Notes: generated from the sequence alone by a model not told the origin. 64,000 nt of DNA from Pyropia haitanensis (GCA_008729055.1 SDUX01000005.1:2318988-2382987), one strand, 5' to 3'. Shown: positions 19,074-31,640, numbered from the stretch's first letter. Program-made: numbers and translations.

Positions 19074-22000
19074 AGCAGCAACAATCCTCAACATCTGTGA
19101 AAGACGCTCCTTCGGTTCCTGAAAATATGTCGTCACCATTTGAAGGCCCGCGACTCGGGCTTCTGCTTTCTACTGCTTCTGTCAATGGAAAAGTTGTTAA
19201 GGTGCTGTTCGACGACGGATCTCCCATCAACGTCGTCTCAAGGCGCCTCGTTACCTCCTTGCATGTGAAAACGAAAGGAACGGACTTCGCGGCAAGCATG
19301 CCCGATGGCCGCTCCCATGTCCTTGCTGAAACCGTTGACCCTCTTGAGATTCACATCGGACCGTACCAAGAGCGACTTCGGTTTGCTGTTTGTGAATTGA
19401 GCGCGTACGACCTCATCCTGGGAAAGAAGTGGCGCGATGACAAGGACGCCAAAATCAACAACAAGAAAAACAAGATCTCCTTCAAGTTCAACCACAAGAA
19501 CATTTCTATCACTGCCTCCCTCAAGAAGCCCGAAGCTCTGATCAGTCGGCAACGCCTTGCTCGGGACCTCGTTCAAAGGTGCCCTGTTTTTGCCATCTAC
19601 CTGCAGTCGGAAGATCCCTCTAGCACCTTCGACATTAACGCCATTACGATGGGACAAGGCGAAGACAAGAAAGAAGTTCAAGAGATTCTCAAAGAGTACG
19701 CTGACGTCTTCCCAGACGAGCTCCCCGACGGACTCCCTCCTGAGCGCAGTCACAAATTTAGCATCAAGCTGACCGATGACGCCCAACCGCGTCGTAGCGG
19801 AATTTACCGACTAGCCGAATGGGAGCTCGAAGAACTCAAGACTCAACTGGCCGGCCTCATAAGGAAGGGATTCATCCAACCAAGCACCTCACCGTGGGGC
19901 TCTTCCGTCCTCTTTGCGGCGAAGAAGGACGGTGGCTGGCGAATGTGCATCGACTACAGGGCCCTGAACAAGGCTACTATCAAGAACGCGTACCCACTAC
20001 CACGCATCGACGACATCTTTGACCAACTGCGAAAGGCCAAGTACTTTACAAAGATCGACCTCCGCTCTGGCTATCACCAGATTCGCCTTGACCCAGAAAC
20101 AATACCTTTGACGGCGTTTCGAACCAAGTACGGATTCTATGAGTTCACCGTCGTACCCTTTGGTCTGACAAATGCACCCGCGGTCTTCATGAACCTAATG
20201 AACGATGTCTTCCGACCCTATCTGTACGACTTCATCTGTGTCTACCTCGACGACATCCTAGTCTACAGCGAAACTTACGACGATCACCTCAAGCACCTAC
20301 GATTAGCACTCGAGAAGTTACGAGAACACAAGCTCTACGCCAAGCTGAGCAAGTGCCAGTTCGCTCGAACTACTGTGGACTACCTTGGCCACGTCATCTC
20401 CGAGAAAGGCTTCTCTATGGAAGACTACAAGGTCCAAGCCATCCGTACGTGGGCAACACCGAGGAGCAAAAAGGATGTACAATCTTTCCTCGGTATGGTC
20501 AACTTCTATCGAAGATTCATCAAGGGAATGGCTGCCGTAGCTACGCCGCTAACGAGGCTGACTGGGAATGTCGACTTCGAGTGGACACCCGACGCCCAGA
20601 AAGCCTTTGAGCAGCTGCAGGACCTAACGACAAGCGCACCGGTGCTAAGGCCTTTCGACAAGAGATACCCAATCTACGTGTCTACAGATGCCAGCGGGTA
20701 TGCTGTGGGCGCAGTCCTTGAGCAAGATGATGGACGCGGACGGCGTCCAGTGGCGTACTTCTCGTTAACCCTCAACATCCACGAGCAGCGCTACAGCATT
20801 CGTGAAAGAGAACTGCTTGCAGTCGTACAAGCTATCCGGCATTGGCGCTGCTACCTCTACGGAAGACCCTTTGAGGTCCACACCGACCATGAGTCCCTGA
20901 GATACCTAAGCACCCAAGAGAAGCTGAACGATCGCCAAGTCAAGTGGCTGGAGTTTCTGGACCAGTTCCAGTTCAAGATTGTCCCAATCAAGGGCACTTC
21001 GAACCCCGTGGCTGATGCCCTTTCCAGGCAGCCACAAGATGCTCCCGACAAGCACGCCCCCAATCAAGACCTTCTTAGTCGCGTGCTGACCAAGACCATT
21101 GAAGAACTCCCCAAGAAAACTGAAATCAACAACCTCATGACCATCAACCAAAGTGATCAAGACCTTGCCACCTTAAGACAAGAGTACGACGCGGACCCCG
21201 AGTTTGCCGACCTAGTCAAAGACCCGGTATCTCCCTACCGGCTACACATGAGGTTGTTGAAACGAGGTGACCGTACGTGTATCCCCGTCGGTACTCTACG
21301 CCAAAGACTACTCCACGACTACCATGATGTCCCGTGCCAAGGGCACATGGGAGTCAAGAAAACAACCAAGGTTATCTCTTCCAAGTACTACTGGAAGACA
21401 ATGCGGAAAGACATCCAAAGATACGTACAAACATGTGATTTGTGCCAGCGGAACAAGGCTAGCACCCATTCACCTCTGGGTCACCTCAAACCCTTGGACC
21501 CCCCGAGCCAACGATGGGCAAGTGTCTCCATGGACTTTATCACGCCTCTTCCTCTGACTCCAAGAGGCCACAACGGGATTTACGTCGTTGTCGACCGCCT
21601 CTCCAAGATGATTCGCCTCGCCCCTATGAAGCCAGACTGTACGGCGCCAGTCGCAGCTCAGCTCTACCATGATCACGTCTATCGACACCACGGACTCCCA
21701 GCTGATGTTGTCTGCGACAGGGACCGCATTTTCTTCTCCAACTTCTGGCAGTCGCTCACGGAGATTCTCAAGGTCAAGATCAAGGCCTCTTCAGCGTACC
21801 ACCCGCAAACCGACGGACAAACTGAGATCATGAACAAGAAGATCGAAGAAATCCTGCGAAACTTTGTCAACCATCACCAAGGCGATTGGGACCTCTTTCT
21901 GGTTGCTGCCGAAGTAGCCTACAACCGGTCGCCAAATGCTGTTACAACGTACTCCCCTTTCTTCCTGAACTACGGATTCGAACCTAAGACGGTACCAATG

Positions 22001-22588
22001 GACATCCTCAAAAACTCAGAGTCAAGCATGCCTGCAGTGTCTGACTGGCTAAGCGGTCTCCAACATGCTCAAGAGACTGCCATCTCAGCCATCAAGAGTG
22101 CAAATGAGGCGCGCTCGGCGTACGCAAATCGCCATCGCCGACCTTGCAAGATCGCCGTGGACGATCTGGTGCTACTAAGTACCAAACACCTTATGCCAGA
22201 TGCTTTCCAAGGCGCTCGCAAGCTGATGCCCAAGTACTCAGGACCGTACCGCGTCACTGAGAGTATCAACGATGTGACGTTCCGCCTGGATCTTCCCCAA
22301 GCGGTGCTCGATCGCAAGGTTCACAACGCCTTTCATGCGAGCTTGCTGAAGCCGTACCGCGCTGATCCTTATGGCCGACTTCCTCCCGTTCCGCCTCCGG
22401 TGGCATTTCCGGACGGTTCTGTCGAGTACGAAGTCGACTCCATCATAAGGTCACGAAAGCGCCGTGGACGACTACAGTACCTGGTCAAGTGGAAAGGCTG
22501 TGACGTCAGCGAGAACTCCTGGCTGACCAAGCAAGACCTTGCGAACGCACCTGAGGTGTTGGACGCTTTCCTGCGCCGCGCGTCCTAA
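19052..22588 (+). CDS. pol: Gypsy Pol: protease, RT, RNase H, integrase, chromodomain
   Basis: The frame is open from inside gag to TAA at 22586-22588; the mature region begins about 19097. The protease active-site segment reads [14 protein letters not shown], so the usual D(S/T)G is DDG. Reverse transcriptase has [41 protein letters not shown] and the catalytic YLDDILVYS. RNase H begins [18 protein letters not shown]. Integrase has an HHCC finger ([13 protein letters not shown] to CDLCQRNK), the core [24 protein letters not shown] and [13 protein letters not shown]. The C-terminal chromodomain reads [21 protein letters not shown] and [10 protein letters not shown], placing the element among chromoviruses, which target chromatin. 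No internal stops. Confidence 0.95.
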   Translation, partial: PKRPAELKQQQSSTSVKDAPSVPENMSSPFEGPRLGLLLSTASVNGKVVKVLFDDGSPINVVSRRLVTSLHVKTKGTDFAASMPDGRSHVLAETVDPLEIHIGPYQERLRFAVCELSAYDLILGKKWRDDKDAKINNKKNKISFKFNHKNISITASLKKPEALISRQRLARDLVQRCPVFAIYLQSEDPSSTFDINAITMGQGEDKKEVQEILKEYADVFPDELPDGLPPERSHKFSIKLTDDAQPRRSGIYRLAEWELEELKTQLAGLIRKGFIQPSTSPWGSSVLFAAKKDGGWRMCIDYRALNKATIKNAYPLPRIDDIFDQLRKAKYFTKIDLRSGYHQIRLDPETIPLTAFRTKYGFYEFTVVPFGLTNAPAVFMNLMNDVFRPYLYDFICVYLDDILVYSETYDDHLKHLRLALEKLREHKLYAKLSKCQFARTTVDYLGHVISEKGFSMEDYKVQAIRTWATPRSKKDVQSFLGMVNFYRRFIKGMAAVATPLTRLTGNVDFEWTPDAQKAFEQLQDLTTSAPVLRPFDKRYPIYVSTDASGYAVGAVLEQDDGRGRRPVAYFSLTLNIHEQRYSIRERELLAVVQAIRHWRCYLYGRPFEVHTDHESLRYLSTQEKLNDRQVKWLEFLDQFQFKIVPIKGTSNPVADALSRQPQDAPDKHAPNQDLLSRVLTKTIEELPKKTEINNLMTINQSDQDLATLRQEYDADPEFADLVKDPVSPYRLHMRLLKRGDRTCIPVGTLRQRLLHDYHDVPCQGHMGVKKTTKVISSKYYWKTMRKDIQRYVQTCDLCQRNKASTHSPLGHLKPLDPPSQRWASVSMDFITPLPLTPRGHNGIYVVVDRLSKMIRLAPMKPDCTAPVAAQLYHDHVYRHHGLPADVVCDRDRIFFSNFWQSLTEILKVKIKASSAYHPQTDGQTEIMNKKIEEILRNFVNHHQGDWDLFLVAAEVAYNRSPNAVTTYSPFFLNYGFEPKTVPMDILKNSESSMPAVSDWLSGLQHAQETAISAIKSANEARSAYANRHRRPCKIAVDDLVLLSTKHLMPDAFQGARKLMPKYSGPYRVTESINDVTFRLDLPQAVLDRKVHNAFHASLLKPYRADPYGRLPPVPPPVAFPDGSVEYEVDSIIRSRKRRGRLQYLVKWKGCDVSENSWLTKQDLANAPEVLDAFLRRAS

Positions 22589-22599
22589 GGGGGGGGAGG

Positions 22600-23460
22600 T
22601 GTAAGGATATGCCCCTTAAATCCCCAAGACTGGAGCCTAGGGGATAAGGACTGGGGCCTCTCCTTCCCTGTCCTTCTCAGCCAACTCCTTCCAAGACGCA
22701 TCAACTCCAAAGTAATCTGGGGCATGCCGCGGTGTCCGTCCGATAATCTACTACTAACGGACGGTCAGCACGGGAGCCGCGGATTGGCTAACCGACACTA
22801 CCCTGACTCATCTGCCGACGGGTACAGTCTCCAACGGATCAACGGACTAACGGACCAAAAGACGAGCCACATCTCTGACGCGTCAGCAAGCCGGAACAAT
22901 CTCCCCGTGGACCAATGGGAGCGACAAGACTTGCTGACCCACGGGAGATATTCGACCCGAAGACTGGCGTCTGCTTACACGCCTCTGAGGCTTTTCGGGT
23001 CGAATGGCGCGTGGGGCCAGCCGCGCGGCGCTACGAGCGCCGCACACCGTCCCCCCCCCGTTTGGGGCTTTCTGGTGGGGCGCCTTGGGGCGCACACGCC
23101 CACCCTTGCTTTGTTCTGAGAGCCCATGCTTTGTTTTGAGAGCTTTGGTGCCGTCCACCGGCACGACGGGCAACCGCATGCTTTGGGGCACCTTGGGTGC
23201 CCCCCTGGGGGTATATAATGCGTGAGTGTGGGCGCCACCGGGAGAGACCTCGGGGGGACAACCACAGACAGAGACAAAGACCTCCTGTACCTTCGACCCC
23301 CTCGACCCTCACCGACGTCACGCCCATCCTCTTCCCCACCCCCATCACCGTCATCCCACCCGTCACCTTCCCCGCGCCCGGCATCCTCATTGGCTTGCAC
23401 GGGTTGCTGACACCGGCACCAGTACGTTGAGGGCTGCCCGTGTGTGGGTGGTGCCTCACA
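22600..23460 (+). repeat. 3' LTR of the gypsy element
   Basis: It is the same as the 5' LTR except for one added C in the C run near 23055. It is preceded by the purine tract AAGGGGGGGGAGG and followed by the target duplication CTGGC. Confidence 0.95.
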
Positions 23461-25312
23461 CTGGCGTTGAAAGAGTGGGGGGGTGGGGGAGCGAGCGGCA
23501 CCGCCACCGGCCGTCCGCCCTCACAAGGGCGGGCCCACTTGCACCCCGGCACCCACTGATGGGCACGCGACGTCAGCCGGCGGGGAGGGCAGAGAAGATA
23601 GGGGAGGGGGCGTGGCTGATCCGCGCCCGCGACGGAGGGGGGGGGACCGGCGGGGCACCCGCGCCAGCACCCGCGCCTGCGCCCGCCAGGGCAGGATGCA
23701 CGGCGGCGTCGTCCGTTGAGGCGCCCAACGACCGCGTCGCGGCGATGCCCGCGCACAAGCGCTCGCGTCGGGGCAAGGCCCCGGTGTCAGCGCCGGCGGC
23801 GCCGGCGCCCAGAGCCGGGGCAGTGCTGCCCGAGCGGAAAGGACTTCTCCCCCCCCTCCCCCCCCTGGCCTTTCACGCTAGCCACGTGGGGGCCGCGGGG
23901 TTGGGGGACGTCCCCGCATGGGCGCGGTCCTACTGGCCGGCTTCGCGCCCGGCGCTTAGCGGCTGCGGGGGGACCACGATGACGCCGAATGGAAAGTAGC
24001 CGTTTGGGGCGCCCCTGTCCCTGGGAAGGGTCGAGGGAGGGGAGTGGTTAGGGGAGGGGCGCGGGGCGCCCCTGGGGGCATTCATGGGGTTGCGATCGCG
24101 AGCCCACTGTTGAAACCGGCTGCAGCGGCCGCCGCCGCCACTACTACTGCCGCGTTGGCAACGCGCCCCCCCGCCGCAGCCGGTGCGGCGTCGGCGCGGC
24201 GGCGGAGGAGGCGGCGGGGGCGGCAGCGGTGTCACCGGTCGCTGCCGGCCCCGCGCCACCGCTGCGTGACAATGAGGAGCTTTCTATGTCGGCGGTTGGC
24301 GCGGAAGGGGAATCGCGGTGGTCCCCACGGCGCCGCCGTTCAATATTGGAAGTGTGGCGAAGGGAGGCGCCCGCGCCCCGCCCCCCGGGGCCGCGCCAGA
24401 GTTTCCGACAGTAGAGCTGTTTTGGGCGCCGGTCCCCGCACCGGGGCTGTCTTTCACGTGAGTAGAAGCCGTGGCGGATTGGATTGCGGCGGCGGCGGTG
24501 GCGTCGGCCGCGCCGGTCGCCGCAGGCGCCCGCCCGTCGTCCTCCGGCGGGGGGCGCGCCCCCGTTTTCACCACCGCAGCGGAGCCACGACCAACTTTTG
24601 CGGCGGGCACACCGCATATCCACTCCCTCCCGCAATCCTCCGACCGCACTCCCAGGTTGGGTCCGTTTTAGTCAGGTTGGTCAGATTGGGGGCCAGGTTG
24701 GGCAATTCACACTGCGGGCGTCTCGCAGAATCTCACAAATAAGGTGGTCATAAAAATCGCTTGGTGAACGCCCCACCTCTCCACCGGCACCCCACCAACA
24801 GCATAAATGTGATGGCCTGCGGCAATGCCCAACGGCACGAGACTCTTGCCTTTTCTTGGGCTTGCCGCCTTGATCCGATGTTGCCCGCCCTTGCCCCTCC
24901 CGCCAGCCGGGGTGGGAGGGCCGACCCCGCCCTGGTGCCGCACCCACTCTTGTTTCGTTCCTGCACGCGCCAACATGGCCACGAGCCGTATTTCGCGCTG
25001 GGTACCATTGCTGCACCGCAGCGCTTGTTCCCGCGCGTTGACGGTGGCGGACGCATGTCGCGGCCTCGCCGGCAATAACACCTCACGCCCGCGCCAACCG
25101 AGCCCCCCCCTCCCCTTCACACCCCTCCCATTCGGCGCCGGACCGGGCGTAGCCGCCAGGCCCCCCCGCTCGTCACCGGAGCGGACGAAGCCGACCGGCC
25201 TGACTCCTTCCTCCCGCCCGCCCCCCACTCCCTCGGGCCTGTCCGCAACGCCATCGGAAACGCCTCCCCCCCCCCCCGCCCTTTTGTACACCACACCGGC
25301 ACACTGCCGTCG
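23461..25312. other. GC-rich region with no recognised gene
   Basis: Short frames exist, for example a plus-strand one from the ATG at about 23743 (MPAHKRSRRGKAP) to 24000 and a minus-strand Ala/Gly-rich one at 24284-24649, but none has a recognisable motif. The segment 24650-25080 is lower in GC. The last 500 bases before the helicase are C-rich with runs such as 25265-25277. Confidence 0.5.
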
Positions 25313-27090
25313 ATGGACACGGCTTCCGTGTACCTCGCGGCGCGCCACCCCGACGCTGCCGAAGCGGCAGCCGTCTTCCTGATTGCTGGGCGAGGAGTGG
25401 TGGACGCCCACGGCTTGCGGCGGCATCTACTGAACCCACAGGCTTTGTTTGTGCGCCTCTTCACGGCGGAGCCACGGGCGCGCCGATGGGCGCAGGGCTT
25501 GGGCCCACTCAAGGCCGAGCTGTCACCCGCTCCCCCCCCCGCACCTCTGCCCCCCACCGCACCGTCCATGGTGCGAGCCTTCTTCTCTGGCGGTGATCGC
25601 CTGGTGGACCTCGACGATGCCGCCAGCACTTGCGACTTCTTTCGGGACCTACACAAGGACCAGTCGTTGGTGGGGGTCAGAGCGTGCCCCTCTTGGCGAG
25701 AGCCCCACCTAACAGCCCGCCGCCACCTCAAGCGGCGAATGGAAGGAGGCACCAGCGTCGCTGTCGATGGGGTGCCCTGGCATGAGAGACCCCGTAGATG
25801 TGTGCCCCTGTCCGGTGTGCTTCCTGCGGCTCCTCGGCGCCGCCTGGCTTGGACACGGCGTGGGTGTACCGGCGATTTGCGCACGGTTATCACGCCTGTG
25901 GCAACTCTGCCTGCCCGTGTCGTTTTGTCTCGGGACCTCTCCGGGGACACGCTGCGTGTGTGCCAGCTGGTGTGCGCCGGCACGTCTGTCTTTTTGACGG
26001 GCCCTCCCGGAGCGGGCAAGAGCCACTTGTTGCGCCAGGCCATCAACGCCCTGCGGGCGTCAGGCGTGACGCTGGCGGCGTGTGCTAGCAGCAGTGTGGC
26101 GGCTGTGATTCTGGGAAGCGTCACTGCTCACTCGTGGGCGGGTTTCATCCACGGTGACGCGGACCTCGTCATCTCAGCGGAGCAGATGGTGCAACACGTC
26201 ATCCCGGCCGCCGCCAAGAGCCGCATGCGGGCCGCGATGGTGCTGATGGTGGATGAGATCGGCACCTTGTCCGCGGCGTTTGTCCACCGCCTAGACCTTG
26301 TCCTGCGTGAGGTGCGGCAGTCGGCGCGTCCCTTTGGCGGTCTGGTCATCCTTTTTTCTGGAAACTTTCTTCAGCTCCCCCCCCCCGTGGCTCCTATGAC
26401 TTTTCCTCCCCTTCGTGGGGCAAGGTCTTTGGCAACAAAGCCGTGCAGCTGGCCTCCAACTGGCGGCACGGAGGCGACCCTGTCTTTCCTGCGCTGCTGT
26501 CGCGCCTCCGGGTGGGGGCCCACACGGCCAAGGACCTAGAGCTGCTGCACTCCCGCAATGTTGATGAGGCCCCGTCAACCGCGGTGTGGTTGACAACCCA
26601 CACCATGTTGGCGGACGCCAAGAATCGAGAGGAGCTGGACAAGTTGCCGGGGCCCGACGTCATCTGTGTTGCCACGGATGTTGCTGTTGCGCAGTACCTG
26701 TCAGCGGAGCAAGCCACCACCTTGCTCAACGAGTGCCTCAAGGTACGTGATTGTATGGCATTGCGAGTTGGGGCCATGGTCATCGTGCCATCATCGTCTT
26801 TGTCGGACCGAGGCGTACCGTCGGGCACGAGGGGCGTGGTGAAGATGTTTTGCGCTGTTGGCTGTGGGCCGTTTCCTGTTGTGCGTTTCTTTCTGCCGTC
26901 CGGGCGCCACCATACCATGCTTGTGGCTCCTGTCACAAGCAAGGTTGTCGCGCTGGATGGGCATTCCACGGCGGCAACCAGGACTCAACTGCCCCTTGTG
27001 CTGGGATGGGCGTGCACGGTGCACCGGGCTCAGGCATGGACTCTGCCAGACGTGGCAGTGGACCTGAAAGATGCTTTCTCTGCGTCCATT
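25313..27090 (+). pseudogene. PIF1-like helicase, frameshifted and probably 3'-truncated
   Basis: The protein starts MDTASVYLAARHPDAAEAAA at an ATG. After an N-terminal region of about 200 residues without motifs it shows the superfamily 1 helicase set: Walker A GPPGAGKSHLLRQA (about 26000), LAACASSSVAAV, Walker B MVDEIGTLSAAF, LVILFSGNFLQLPP (motif III), SNWRHGGDPVFPALLSRLRV, and motif VI LGWACTVHRAQAWTLPDVAV. The frame changes at a run of ten Cs (26377-26386): the sequence before it and the SYDFSSPSWGKVF continuation after it both match the family. After about 27080 the similarity ends where the antisense recombinase begins. PIF1 helicases unwind DNA 5' to 3' and are often carried by mobile elements; the role here is inferred from position next to the recombinase. 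Confidence 0.75.
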
Positions 27091-29227
27091 AATTTCCGCC
27101 AACGTCCGCATACGCTGGAAGATGACCTCGTCCCGATTGCCCGTGGAAGACATGCTTGGAAAGACTGGCATCTTGGCCAACATGCCGCAGCAGCCCGACA
27201 CCGCCGGGCACGACGACGCCAGAAAGAGAGCCCCCATAAACAGCTGGGGCAGGTTGACGTGCTCAGCGCTGCATTGGATGAAGGTTGACCGGCCCAGCGC
27301 GGCCTTCTCCTCCTCGGTGATGCATGCAAAGAAGCTGTACACGCGCACCACCAGCATGTCCGTGGTCTTTGAGCCGCCCTTGGTGATGCGCAGCATGACG
27401 TCCACGAACCTTGGGTGGTTGTGCCTGGGGACAAAAAAGGAGATGCAAAAATAAAACAGGCAGCAAAGCACGTCATGACGAAGGATGCTAGCACACGAAA
27501 GATGGCCAGTTGAGAACATTGTCCAGCAGATGATCCTCCCGAAAGGCAGAGCACGCGCCCAGACGCAACGGATGCGGACAACGCCGAAGACCACTTCCAC
27601 ACGCACCTGTTGAGGAACTGCGCATTGGCAGAAACAAGAAGATTGGGCAGCGTGATGTCCTCGTACAGCAAGTTGAGCAGTGTGACAGGCCGAGCCAGCG
27701 TCACAAACAGTAAGGCATAAAAAAAGAAGGCCAAAAAGTTCGTTTCGAGAGTTGAACGTGAAGCACCGGCAGCAGGCGCAGGCACCACAGGTGCAGCATG
27801 TGCCACCTGCAGCTGCTGCTCATTTTGGGCGCCAGCCAAGGGCGGGCACACCGCCGACTCGGCACCATTGCGCGAGATCGATTTGAAGGCCGGCATGTGG
27901 GTCGCAATTAAGTCGTTGTGTAACTGCAACAGGATGGACGGCGTCATGTTGCCGCTCGTTGTAGTGTGCTGCCCAGCTTGCCGGGCTTCCCGCTCAGCCG
28001 AGCTCTTGTGGAGCGGACCTCCTCTGTCTGCATCGGGTTGCCAATGTAGAGCCCTGCGTCCGCCCGCACCTCCCGCTGCCCCTTCTCCAGCTCCGGCAGG
28101 CCCTTTTTCTGCCATGGGGCCATCGCACCAATGCAATCAGGCACAACTCTTGGCCCCGTGGTGCCCGACATGCGCGCTCTTGTGAAGAGGTGCTTCAGCC
28201 CCGCCGAGTAGGCGCGGACCGTCTTCTCCTTCAGCGGCTGCCCACCGCCAGCAACTGCGTAGCCCCGCCGGCGCGCATCCAAAAACAGGTTGATAACTTC
28301 CTGGGTGAAGGGGTTGAGGCAGGCAAAGAACTTGGCCACGCCGCGGTCAATCTCAGCATCACTTGGCCGCTGCCCGCGCACAGGGATGCAGATGGTGCGG
28401 CCAATAAAGTTGGCAAACAGCACCGCCGTGTGGGTCCGGGACGCCCACGTCCTCACATCCGCGTCCGTCCCTTCAGCGGACCGGGGTCTGACGCCGGTGC
28501 AATCGGCTCCCACGGCATTGGCCTGCCTACTGGTCTTGGTCACAGGTTCCTGCGGCCAGGTGCGCACAATGAGCTCCATAAAGGTGCTCGTAAACGGGTC
28601 CTTGTTGTGCATAAGCTGCGCCAGGGACGGGAGGGCCGAGAACTCAAAGACAGGCTCCAATGGGAGAGTTGGTGCAGATCCGCGAACTGCAGCAGCTGGA
28701 TGGCCGTCAGCAGTCCCAGAGCGGCCGCCAGATTGTTCCTCAATCCCCTCCGCGAGGCGGTCCAGCGGCTGGGCTGCTGCCGTTTCGCCCTCTCGATCGA
28801 CGCCCGCGACGGACTCGTCCTCTTCCGCGTCGTCGGACATATCCACCTCCGACATGTCGTGGTCGTCATCGTCCGACCCTTTGTCGATGCAGTGATCCAC
28901 GGTCAGGCGCTCGACCGGAGTCGCCGTCCGCCCGCCATCGCGTCGACGCGTAACTACGCTGCCCACGGCAGCTGCACCCGGACGAGAAGGCGGTAGCTGC
29001 GCGGAGAGTGGTTGACCCGCGCGCGTCGATAGGCTGTCCGCATCCGGGCGGAAAGATTGTCCAACAGCAGCAACGGCCGCCCCAGCATTGACGAGGAGGG
29101 CGTCCACCAACGCCAGCACAAGAGAACACCCAGAGGACGCCCGAAAGGAAAAAAGGGTCGCGCGGCAGGGACACAGGCACTTGGGTGTGTGAGGGAGAGA
29201 GCCGAATTTGTGGGGCATCGCTCTCAA
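27060..29227 (-). pseudogene. Crypton-like tyrosine recombinase, intron-containing, damaged
   Basis: The N-terminal exon from ATG 29227 has an acidic region (DDDDHDMSEVDMSDD) and the helical core-binding domain (AVLFANFIGRTICIP, KEKTVRAYSAGLKHLF). After a frame change near 27945-27990 it continues LQLHNDLIATHMPAF and reaches the Arg I region LARPVTLLNLLYEDITL. Removing an intron at 27425-27606 (donor GTGCGT, acceptor TTTTGTCCCCAG) joins SANAQFLNR to HNHPRFVDVMLRITKGGSK, which aligns closely with GANLTFFETHGRPRWVRV in the intact recombinase at 49291, supporting the splice. The C-terminal FRRG and Tyr motifs are missing; similarity stops near 27060-27140 at the end of the helicase. It is therefore a truncated relative of the 49-kb gene. 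Confidence 0.7.
27425..27606 (-). other. Spliceosomal intron in the recombinase gene
   Basis: The 182-bp segment begins GTGCGTGTGG and ends TTTTTTGTCCCCAG after a pyrimidine-rich stretch. Splicing restores an uninterrupted alignment with the paralogue at 49-51 kb, which has no intron at this place. Confidence 0.75.
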
Positions 29228-31291
29228 GCGTCCACCTCTTTAGAGTGTGGCTGGAATTGTGTACTCTTCCGGTGTTCTAATTGCAAAAACGAAAGCTCTC
29301 TTGTCGATCCAGCAGTTGTAGGTGTGCTGTGAGTGGCGTTGTTTCGCCCCGCAGTGCCCAAACCGACCCCGCCCGTGCAATGCCCTTGCCACACCTCACC
29401 TCTTCCCGGTGGCCGCAGCGGCTCCCGCGGGCCGCCGCCGGCGCTGTGCGCGTCGACGCTTCTGCCAGTCCACCCGCTTCCGCCGCCGCCGCCGCTGTCG
29501 CCGCTGTCGCCGCCGTCGTGGCGGCTGACGTCACCCAGCCGGCCTGGCTGCCACGGCTGGTGGGTTTCTGTGCCCTTGTCGGCTCCTCCCCGACTCTAGC
29601 TCCCCCCCCTCCCCCCCCCCCCAGCTGTGTTGACTCCTCACGTCCCACAACATTTGGGGGGGTCCCCTCCGGCGCAGCCGCCGTCGTGAGCGCTACCCGC
29701 CCTCTCGCATGGTTGCCGCCTTCACCCACCGCGCCGCGGTGTGTGCGGGTGCGCGGCAGCAGAGCCTGGTCGGGCGAAGATGGGGGGCGCCTGGTGGAGG
29801 GCGGAGTGCCGAGCTGCGCCGCCCGGTGCCGCCTGCCGAGCGGCCCTGAGCGCGCCGTGAGGGTCAGCAAGTGCGCGTCGCGGCGCCCACCCCGGCCCGC
29901 TGTCAACGTGGTTTGTCCCTCGTCGGGGAGCCGGCGAAAAGCCACCGCTGTCAGGCGAGCGCGTGGGGGGGAGGAGGGTCCCTGCCGCTGCTCACACGGT
30001 CTGTTGCTGCCTCGTCCGTGACCAGGGCAAAAACGAAGAATGAGCAAGAAACAGCCAAGAGTAGAACTACAGCGTGAGACTGCACCACAACGTCGTTGGG
30101 CAGCATGTCATGAGGATGTTTGTGGCATACCTTGCCAAAAGCCCACTCAGCGTCCCAGAACGCGTCACAGTCCTCAACCACATTGCGACGATGTCCACGA
30201 AGAAATACATCATCCGCCACACCCACGGGAGGAATAAAAAGCTCACTCATACAACGCGCAAAACTCGCCACGAGGGGAAGTGTGGAGGTGGGCTGTCCGC
30301 CGCCAGGGGTTCTAGGGGCAAGCGAGGGCCGAGGTTGGGGGGTCGGGCATGCCAGGTATCACGTCGGAGGTGCCGCAGGCTGCAGAAGAGCTGGGGCGGA
30401 TGGCATTGTCGGCGTGGCGCCAAATGTCGAGTTAAAGTTGGTTTCAAACGGAGGTAGAATTGAGTTCCAGTCCAAGCTGCTGAGACTTCCATGTCGAGTG
30501 CACCAACCGCCACTAAGTCCATCATCGTATCGTCCTGGCAGCATGAGCCCACCACCTTAATCATGCCGACAGCGGCGGCGCCGACGAGGGCGCCGAGCTG
30601 GGCACCCTCGGCGTCGTCCGGGGGTGCTGCGCGCCCCCGCTGGGGTGCGTGGTGGCCCCAGCTTGACCAGTGGCTACCCGCCGGGGCGGGAAGTCCTCTG
30701 TCTGCAGGCGGCGGTGGCATTGCGGGGCATCCAGGCTGACGCGATGGTGCGCGTTTCCTGCCGCGTCGTCCCCCCGCCGCTTCCCCCCACCCCGCCCCCC
30801 CTGGCGGCGGCGGCCCCGCTGCGGCCGCTCCTGCCCTTTGCCCGCTGCCGAGGGCGCAACCGCTGCCACCCCTTCCGCCCACCTCCGCCTGGCCGCCCCT
30901 CATCTCGGCCACCCCCCCGCCCGGTCGCTGTTTCCCCCCCGCCGGCCCGCTCCTTCCCGCCCGGCTGTCTTCCACAGCGCCCGGCGGCTCCCCCTCCCCG
31001 ACGCCCCCTTGCCTGGCCGCCCCCCGCGCACGCCGCCTCCTGCTCTGCCCGGCCGCCCCCACGCTGCCTCACCCACTGACGGCTTTTTATCCCCGTTCCA
31101 CTGGGGTGGGCGTCTACGCGTGCTTTCTCCCGCCCGTATTGCCTCGTCCTGTTGCACGCCGCCTTACGCCCCCCCCCCCCTTCCGCTGGACCACCTGCCT
31201 CCTCCCCCTCACGTCCGGCACCCCTCTCTCCGTGCCCCCCTCATCATCCCCCGCCCCCTCCCCCCCCCTACCGCCCTCCTCGCCCGCCTTA
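29228..31291. other. No confident gene; GC-rich low complexity with one coding-like patch
   Basis: A short plus-strand patch at 30074-30235 (VGQHVMRMFVAYLAKSPLSV, then VLNHIATMSTKKYIIRH) has the composition of a real protein but is preceded by a stop and matches nothing I recognise. The remaining frames, including Ala/Pro-rich ones at 29281-30021 and 30247-31062, lack motifs. From about 30750 the plus strand is strongly C-rich. Confidence 0.4.
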
Positions 31292-31640
31292 GCCGACACG
31301 CGCGCACACTTGGCGGCCACCGGCATCTCCGTGCTGGCCGCCGTCCTCTGCCCCGTCTCGGACACGTACGTGACGCTCAAGACGGGCGCCTGCTCGGCGG
31401 TTGCCGCGGCGCACCGGGTGGCTATGGCGTCTGCTGCCGCGGCGGACGTGCCGTGGCTGGCGGTGGATGGGGTGGAGGCGGCGGGGGGGGTGCGGCTCCC
31501 CGCCGGCACGCGGTGCCGGGGATGGTGGGGCGGCTGCGTGCCAGCGGCGCTCGGCTGGCTCGTCCGCGCCCGCGCCCGCGCCTTGGCGGCCCACGCCGCC
31601 GCGTTGGCGGCGGAGCGGGAGGGGGGGGCGGGGGGGCGGC
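31292..31640 (+). CDS. Fragment resembling NMN/NaMN adenylyltransferase (NMNAT)
   Basis: The plus strand encodes ADTRAHLAATGISVLAAVLC, then PVSDTYVTLKTGACSAVAA, AHRVAMASAAAADVPWLAVD and GVEAAGG. This follows the order of eukaryotic NMNAT after its nucleotide-binding HxGH region: the SPVxDxYxKKGL loop, the HRxxM helix and the WxxVDxWE segment, with a helix rich in Ala/Arg after it. NMNAT makes NAD from NMN and ATP. The upstream GSFNPxxxxHL motif is not found and may lie in another exon; a possible acceptor CGCCTTAG lies just before the fragment. Downstream the frame is lost at a G run near 31620-31636 and a poly-glycine tract follows, so the gene is incomplete as seen. Confidence 0.5.

Larger units (their letters stand above)
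16096..23460 (+). mobile_element. Complete Ty3/gypsy chromovirus, very recent insertion
   Basis: The element has LTRs at 16096-16955 and 22600-23460 that appear identical except for one extra C in a C run (8 versus 9 Cs near 16551 and 23060). It is flanked by a perfect 5-bp target duplication, CTGGC, at 16091-16095 and 23461-23465. The gene order is zinc-finger frame, gag, pol with protease-RT-RNase H-integrase-chromodomain. A purine tract AAGGGGGGGGAGG (22587-22599) precedes the 3' LTR. Gag and pol are both open, so the element could still be active. Confidence 0.95.
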
